DNA of 6,034 bases, taken from JAJZQH01 sp041658465 (lineage in GTDB: Bacteria > UBA10199 > 2-02-FULL-44-16 > JAAZCA01). This document shows, one piece after another, positions 5,201 through 6,034 of this stretch. Within the stretch, counting starts at the first letter, position 1. Every line of letters starts with the position of its first letter. The notes under the pieces were generated by a model that was not told where the DNA came from, searched no databases, and saw nothing but the letters and a program-made list of their open reading frames with translations. The stretch covers positions 1 to 6,034 of the forward strand of contig JBBAAC010000152.1 of the NCBI GenBank assembly GCA_041658465.1, written 5' to 3'. The position numbers and the translations under genes are program-made.

Positions 5201-5566
5201 ATGAAACAGGCGCTTCTCGCTATTCTGACATTCACCGCGACAGTGGTTCTCATGGGATCGGCATCTGCCACCGGTATCCAGAAGACCTATCAGGACATCG
5301 GCCCGCTCCCCAACAACGAGTTCTGTCTGGTCAAAGAGGTCATTGTCGACCCTGCCATCGGCGGCTGCAGGGTCGCGGCTTTGAGTGCGGAGACAAAGCA
5401 GATGCAGAACTACGATGTCGCGCAGGATGCGGCGTCCGCCCCCCTCTGCCAGCTCTTCATCAACGCGCTCGGATCCCAGAAGAAGGTCGTCATCTGGTGG
5501 AAGAACGCCACGATCCGCGGAAAAGATCTTCGCTTTGTCAAAAGGGTCAATTATTTAGCCGAATGA
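5201..5566 (+). CDS. Small exported protein of unknown function
   Basis: A 121-residue protein that I do not recognise. The start at 5201 is preferred over the ATG at 5171 because GGAGG lies 5 nt before it and because it places a classic Sec signal peptide at the very N-terminus: MKQ, a hydrophobic run LLAILTFTATVVLMG, and a signal peptidase I site after SASA (cleavage near residue 23). The mature part of about 98 residues holds three cysteines (42, 56, 83), a glycine-containing middle section, and a basic, beta-like C-terminal stretch with VVIWW at 96-100 and RFVKRV at 111-116. It is likely periplasmic or secreted. It follows the DUF4143 remnant, with only 36 nt between that stop and this start, and converges with the next gene, leaving 10 nt between the two stops. 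No function is proposed. Confidence 0.7.
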   Translation: MKQALLAILTFTATVVLMGSASATGIQKTYQDIGPLPNNEFCLVKEVIVDPAIGGCRVAALSAETKQMQNYDVAQDAASAPLCQLFINALGSQKKVVIWWKNATIRGKDLRFVKRVNYLAE

Positions 5567-5576
5567 CAAGCGCGGT

Positions 5577-5948
5577 TTACTCAGGTCTCCAAAGACATGC
5601 TCTGAGCTGTTCCATCGTGTTTACGGCAGGATCCTGAGCGCATTGGCACTGCCTATTCCCTTTTCCACCCCCACCTTTGATCGAGTTGCAATCTTCAAGG
5701 CAGGAATCAGCCGTTGACCATAGCAAGGTCTTGAATGCCCCGTGATCAGCCACAGCAACACGATCAATAAAATCCCTGCAAATCTGCTCCGGATTAATAG
5801 ACTCTGTCGTCCGTGGCATAGGCGATATCTCCGCTGATGTCTTGATGGGAGTTTCAACCGTCTTCGCCGGCCCGCAGGCGGCGATAGGGCTCATGAGGAA
5901 ACTGACGACAGCCTCCGCAAAATATTTGCCGATATCATTGAGTGTCAT
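5577..5948 (-). CDS. Probable cysteine-rich lipoprotein of unknown function
   Basis: A 123-residue protein that I do not recognise. The ATG at 5948 is chosen because GGAG lies 5 nt upstream; an upstream ATG at 5969 in the same frame lacks comparable support. Residues 13-24 are hydrophobic and end in PIAAC, a lipobox-like sequence that predicts signal peptidase II cleavage and lipidation at Cys25. The n-region is unusual because it has only one lysine and includes acidic residues, so lipoprotein status is probable rather than certain. A linker rich in Pro, Thr and Ser (about 26-53) leads to a domain with six cysteines (57, 83, 87, 101, 103, 118) and a glycine-rich KGGGGKG turn at 91-97. The even cysteine count suits disulfides in the periplasm. 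It is convergent with the neighbouring exported-protein gene. Confidence 0.6.
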   Translation of the reverse strand: MTLNDIGKYFAEAVVSFLMSPIAACGPAKTVETPIKTSAEISPMPRTTESINPEQICRDFIDRVAVADHGAFKTLLWSTADSCLEDCNSIKGGGGKGNRQCQCAQDPAVNTMEQLRACLWRPE

Positions 5949-6034
5949 AACTTCTCCTTTCATTGTCATTACCAGCTATTCATTAAGCCATATCTATTTC
6001 CTTTATCGCCGTACCTCAATAAAAGTTGTGCGTT
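5949..6034 (-). promoter_or_regulatory. Upstream region of the putative lipoprotein gene
   Basis: AT-richer 86 nt ahead of the leftward gene. It contains GGAG 5 nt before the start. Further upstream, TTGAGG and TAGATA are 17 bp apart, which is only a weak resemblance to a sigma70 promoter. A three-codon ATG-GCT-TAA with a purine-rich sequence before it is probably chance. Confidence 0.2.

Overview
The window looks like a chromosomal segment of a Gram-negative anaerobe or facultative anaerobe. GC content is moderately high, genes are tightly packed, two small exported proteins are encoded, and intergenic hairpin repeats are abundant. The gene set and the hairpin style recall Desulfobacterota (Deltaproteobacteria) and similar metagenomic lineages, but no taxonomic marker is present, so this placement is an inference.

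Layout. Positions 1-1578 (minus strand) hold a two-gene unit. selD (selenophosphate synthetase) is complete. Its 3' end overlaps the start of a MOT1-type molybdate permease that runs off the left edge. Positions 1579-2073 form a divergent intergenic region with a 37-bp imperfect inverted repeat, an 18-bp palindrome and weak promoter-like motifs. Positions 2074-3384 (plus) encode a complete oxalate/formate antiporter (OFA) family MFS transporter, followed by a terminator-like hairpin. Positions 3465-3648 are a cluster of palindromic repeats that includes a G-quadruplex motif. Positions 3682-4863 (plus) encode a complete MoeA. Positions 4853-5164 are a start-less C-terminal remnant of an AAA ATPase/DUF4143 protein. 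Positions 5201-5566 (plus) and 5577-5948 (minus) are two convergent small genes for unrecognised exported proteins, one a probable lipoprotein.

How the genes may work together. SelD makes the selenium donor for selenocysteine, MOT1 imports molybdate, MoeA inserts molybdenum into molybdopterin, and OFA carriers move small carboxylates such as formate or oxalate. Together these are the supply functions for a Mo/Se enzyme, most obviously a formate dehydrogenase, although no such enzyme is encoded in the window. No CRISPR array, rRNA, tRNA or intact mobile element was seen. The most unusual content is the repeat architecture, the DUF4143 fossil and the pair of unknown cysteine-containing exported proteins.
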